Of a stretch of DNA of 64,000 nucleotides, positions 62,982 through 64,000 are shown piece after piece. This DNA is from Streptomyces sp. CB02980 (GTDB lineage Bacteria; Actinomycetota; Actinomycetes; Streptomycetales; Streptomycetaceae). A program made the position numbers and the translations under genes. The stretch covers positions 178,648 through 242,647 of the forward strand of contig NZ_JACSCH020000005.1 in NCBI RefSeq assembly GCF_014451325.2, in the 5' to 3' direction. The notes under the pieces were generated by a model that saw only the letters and a list, made by a program, of their open reading frames with translations, had not been told where the DNA came from and did no database searches. Within the stretch, counting starts at the first letter, position 1, and each line of letters begins with the position of its first letter.

Positions 62982-62998
62982 GGTCGGCAATGCCGAAC
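62982..62998. promoter_or_regulatory. GylR operator upstream of glpF
   Basis: GGTCGGCAATGCCGAAC, the reverse complement of GTTCGGCATTGCCGACC; matches the gylR-proximal site at 14 of 17 bases. CGGCAATAC follows at 63005 as a partial second copy. TAGGGT at 63018-63023 is a likely -10 element just downstream, giving about a 100-base leader before glpF. Confidence 0.65.
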
Positions 62999-63126
62999 AC
63001 CTAACGGCAATACACGCTAGGGTGTGGCAGTGCCAAGGGCCGGAAACAGCCCTCACACGAGGGTGCGGACCTCCGGAGGGAATCGGAGTCCGCCGTTCCC
63101 CTGGACGAAGGACAAAGGAGTCGCGG

Positions 63127-63885
63127 GTGTCCAGCTCCGACATCTTCCTCGGCGAGACCATCGGTACCGCCGTTCTGATTCTGCTCGGCGGCGGCGTGTG
63201 CGCCGCCGTCACGCTCAAGGGCTCCAAGGCCCGCAACGCGGGCTGGCTCGCGATCACCTTCGGGTGGGGCTTCGCCGTCATGACGGCCGTCTACATGACG
63301 GCTTCCCTCTCGGGTGCCCATCTGAACCCCGCCGTCACGGTCGGAATCGCGATCAAGAGCGGCGAGTGGGGCGACGTCCCCGTCTACATCGCCGGCCAGA
63401 TGCTCGGCGCCATGATCGGCGCGGCGCTGGTCTGGGTGGCCTACTACGGCCAGTTCCAGGCGCACCTCGCCGACCCCGAGGCCTCGGGCAAGAAGCCGAT
63501 CGAGGGCCCCGGCCCGGTGCTCGGCATCTTCTCCACCGGCCCCGAGATCCGGAACACCTGGCAGAACCTGGCCACCGAGATCATCGGCACCGTCGTGCTC
63601 GTCCTGGCCGTGCTCACGCAGGGCCTCAACGACAGCGGCAAGGGCCTCGGCGTCATAGGCGCCCTGATCACCGCGTTCGTCGTGGTCTCCATCGGCCTCT
63701 CGCTCGGCGGCCCGACCGGCTACGCGATCAACCCGGCCCGTGACCTCGGCCCGCGCATCGTGCACGCCCTGCTCCCGCTGCCGCACAAGGGCACCTCCGA
63801 CTGGAGCTACGCCTGGATCCCGGTCGTCGGTCCGCTGATCGGTGGAGCCATCGCCGCGGGTATCTACAACATCGCGTTCGCCTGA
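63127..63885 (+). CDS. glpF: Glycerol uptake facilitator GlpF
   Basis: A 252-residue aquaglyceroporin with six helices and two half-helices carrying NPA motifs ([10 protein letters not shown] near residue 68, [13 protein letters not shown] near 202; the Asp after the second NPA marks glycerol facilitators). GTG 63127 has AAAGGAG 7 bases upstream. glpK follows 35 bases on. Confidence 0.95.
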   Translation: MSSSDIFLGETIGTAVLILLGGGVCAAVTLKGSKARNAGWLAITFGWGFAVMTAVYMTASLSGAHLNPAVTVGIAIKSGEWGDVPVYIAGQMLGAMIGAALVWVAYYGQFQAHLADPEASGKKPIEGPGPVLGIFSTGPEIRNTWQNLATEIIGTVVLVLAVLTQGLNDSGKGLGVIGALITAFVVVSIGLSLGGPTGYAINPARDLGPRIVHALLPLPHKGTSDWSYAWIPVVGPLIGGAIAAGIYNIAFA

Positions 63886-63920
63886 GCCGTCCTTCTCCCA
63901 GACCTCCCTTGGAGCCAACC

Positions 63921-64000
63921 GTGACCGACGCACACACCTCCGGCCCGTTCATCGCGGCCATCGACCAGGGCACCACCTCCTCCCGCTGCATCGTCTTCGA
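63921..64000 (+). CDS. glpK: Glycerol kinase GlpK (partial, continues beyond window)
   Basis: The first 26 codons: GTG start with TTGGAG upstream, then FIAAIDQGTTSSRCIVF, the phosphate-binding loop of the FGGY sugar kinase family. Phosphorylates glycerol to glycerol-3-phosphate, the GylR effector. The window ends inside the gene. Confidence 0.9.
   Translation, partial: MTDAHTSGPFIAAIDQGTTSSRCIVF

Overview
This window is chromosomal DNA from a Streptomyces or very close relative. The evidence is very high GC with strong third-position GC bias, many GTG and TTG starts, several apparently leaderless genes, and the actinobacterial Pup-proteasome locus (arc, dop, pup, prcB, prcA, pafA, pafB, pafC) beside tatA/tatC, ending in metH and the gylR-glpF-glpK glycerol locus. 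From memory, the order matches the conserved core around SCO1608-SCO1660 of S. coelicolor (SCO1613 = GlnA4, SCO1643/1644 = prcA/prcB, SCO1657 = metH, SCO1658 = gylR). No tRNA, rRNA, insertion sequence, prophage or CRISPR array was seen.

Layout. 1-2.5 kb: an alanine-racemase/D-threonine-aldolase-like enzyme and a secreted HAD phosphatase, converging. 2.6-9.3 kb: a gamma-glutamylation catabolic cluster for ethanolamine or another amine (GS-like GlnA4, aldehyde dehydrogenase, SDR, FadR-type regulator, APC permease, class-I glutamine-amidotransferase-fold hydrolase); a 20-bp sequence is shared by its two promoter regions. 9.3-14.6 kb: an NCS1 permease translationally coupled to a C45 hydrolase carrying 15-bp coding repeats, a divergent TetR regulator and an Amidohydro_3 enzyme. 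14.6-18.3 kb: LysR regulator with divergent TDT exporter, then a cytosolic BtuF-like metal receptor coupled to an XRE-cupin regulator. 18.4-21.6 kb: glycine betaine/proline ABC importer preceded by a structured leader that ends in an intrinsic-terminator-like hairpin. 21.8-27.1 kb: 5'-3' exonuclease, iron-box-controlled siderophore-interacting protein, a MerR regulator divergent from two membrane proteins (one ABA4-like), and an ADP-ribosylglycohydrolase. 27.2-34.6 kb: P450, SKI2-type RNA helicase, diacylglycerol kinase, TatC, TatA and a 65-residue membrane protein. 34.7-48.5 kb: zinc-ribbon protein, pafC, pafB, two FKBPs, pafA, an inserted MFS/LacI pair, prcA, prcB, pup, dop, arc. 48.6-53.6 kb: ferredoxin with a short coupled upstream ORF, secreted beta protein, TrmI, M50 protease with CBS domains, RecB/Cas4-like nuclease, orphan response regulator. 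53.7-58.2 kb: two tandem paralogous oligopeptide-binding lipoproteins without membrane components, then a HAD hydrolase. 58.3-64 kb: metH, then gylR, glpF and the first codons of glpK.

How the genes work together. The proteasome block makes the Pup tag (already ending in Gly-Gly-Glu), the ligase, the depupylase, the unfoldase and the 20S core. GylR should control glpF-glpK through matching operators before gylR and before glpF. The FadR-type regulator probably controls both arms of the amine cluster. A recurring feature is short tandem arrays at gene 3' ends whose unit contains the gene's own stop codon (after the TetR, LysR and zinc-ribbon genes). Terminators are mostly long GC-rich hairpins with weak or no T-tract.
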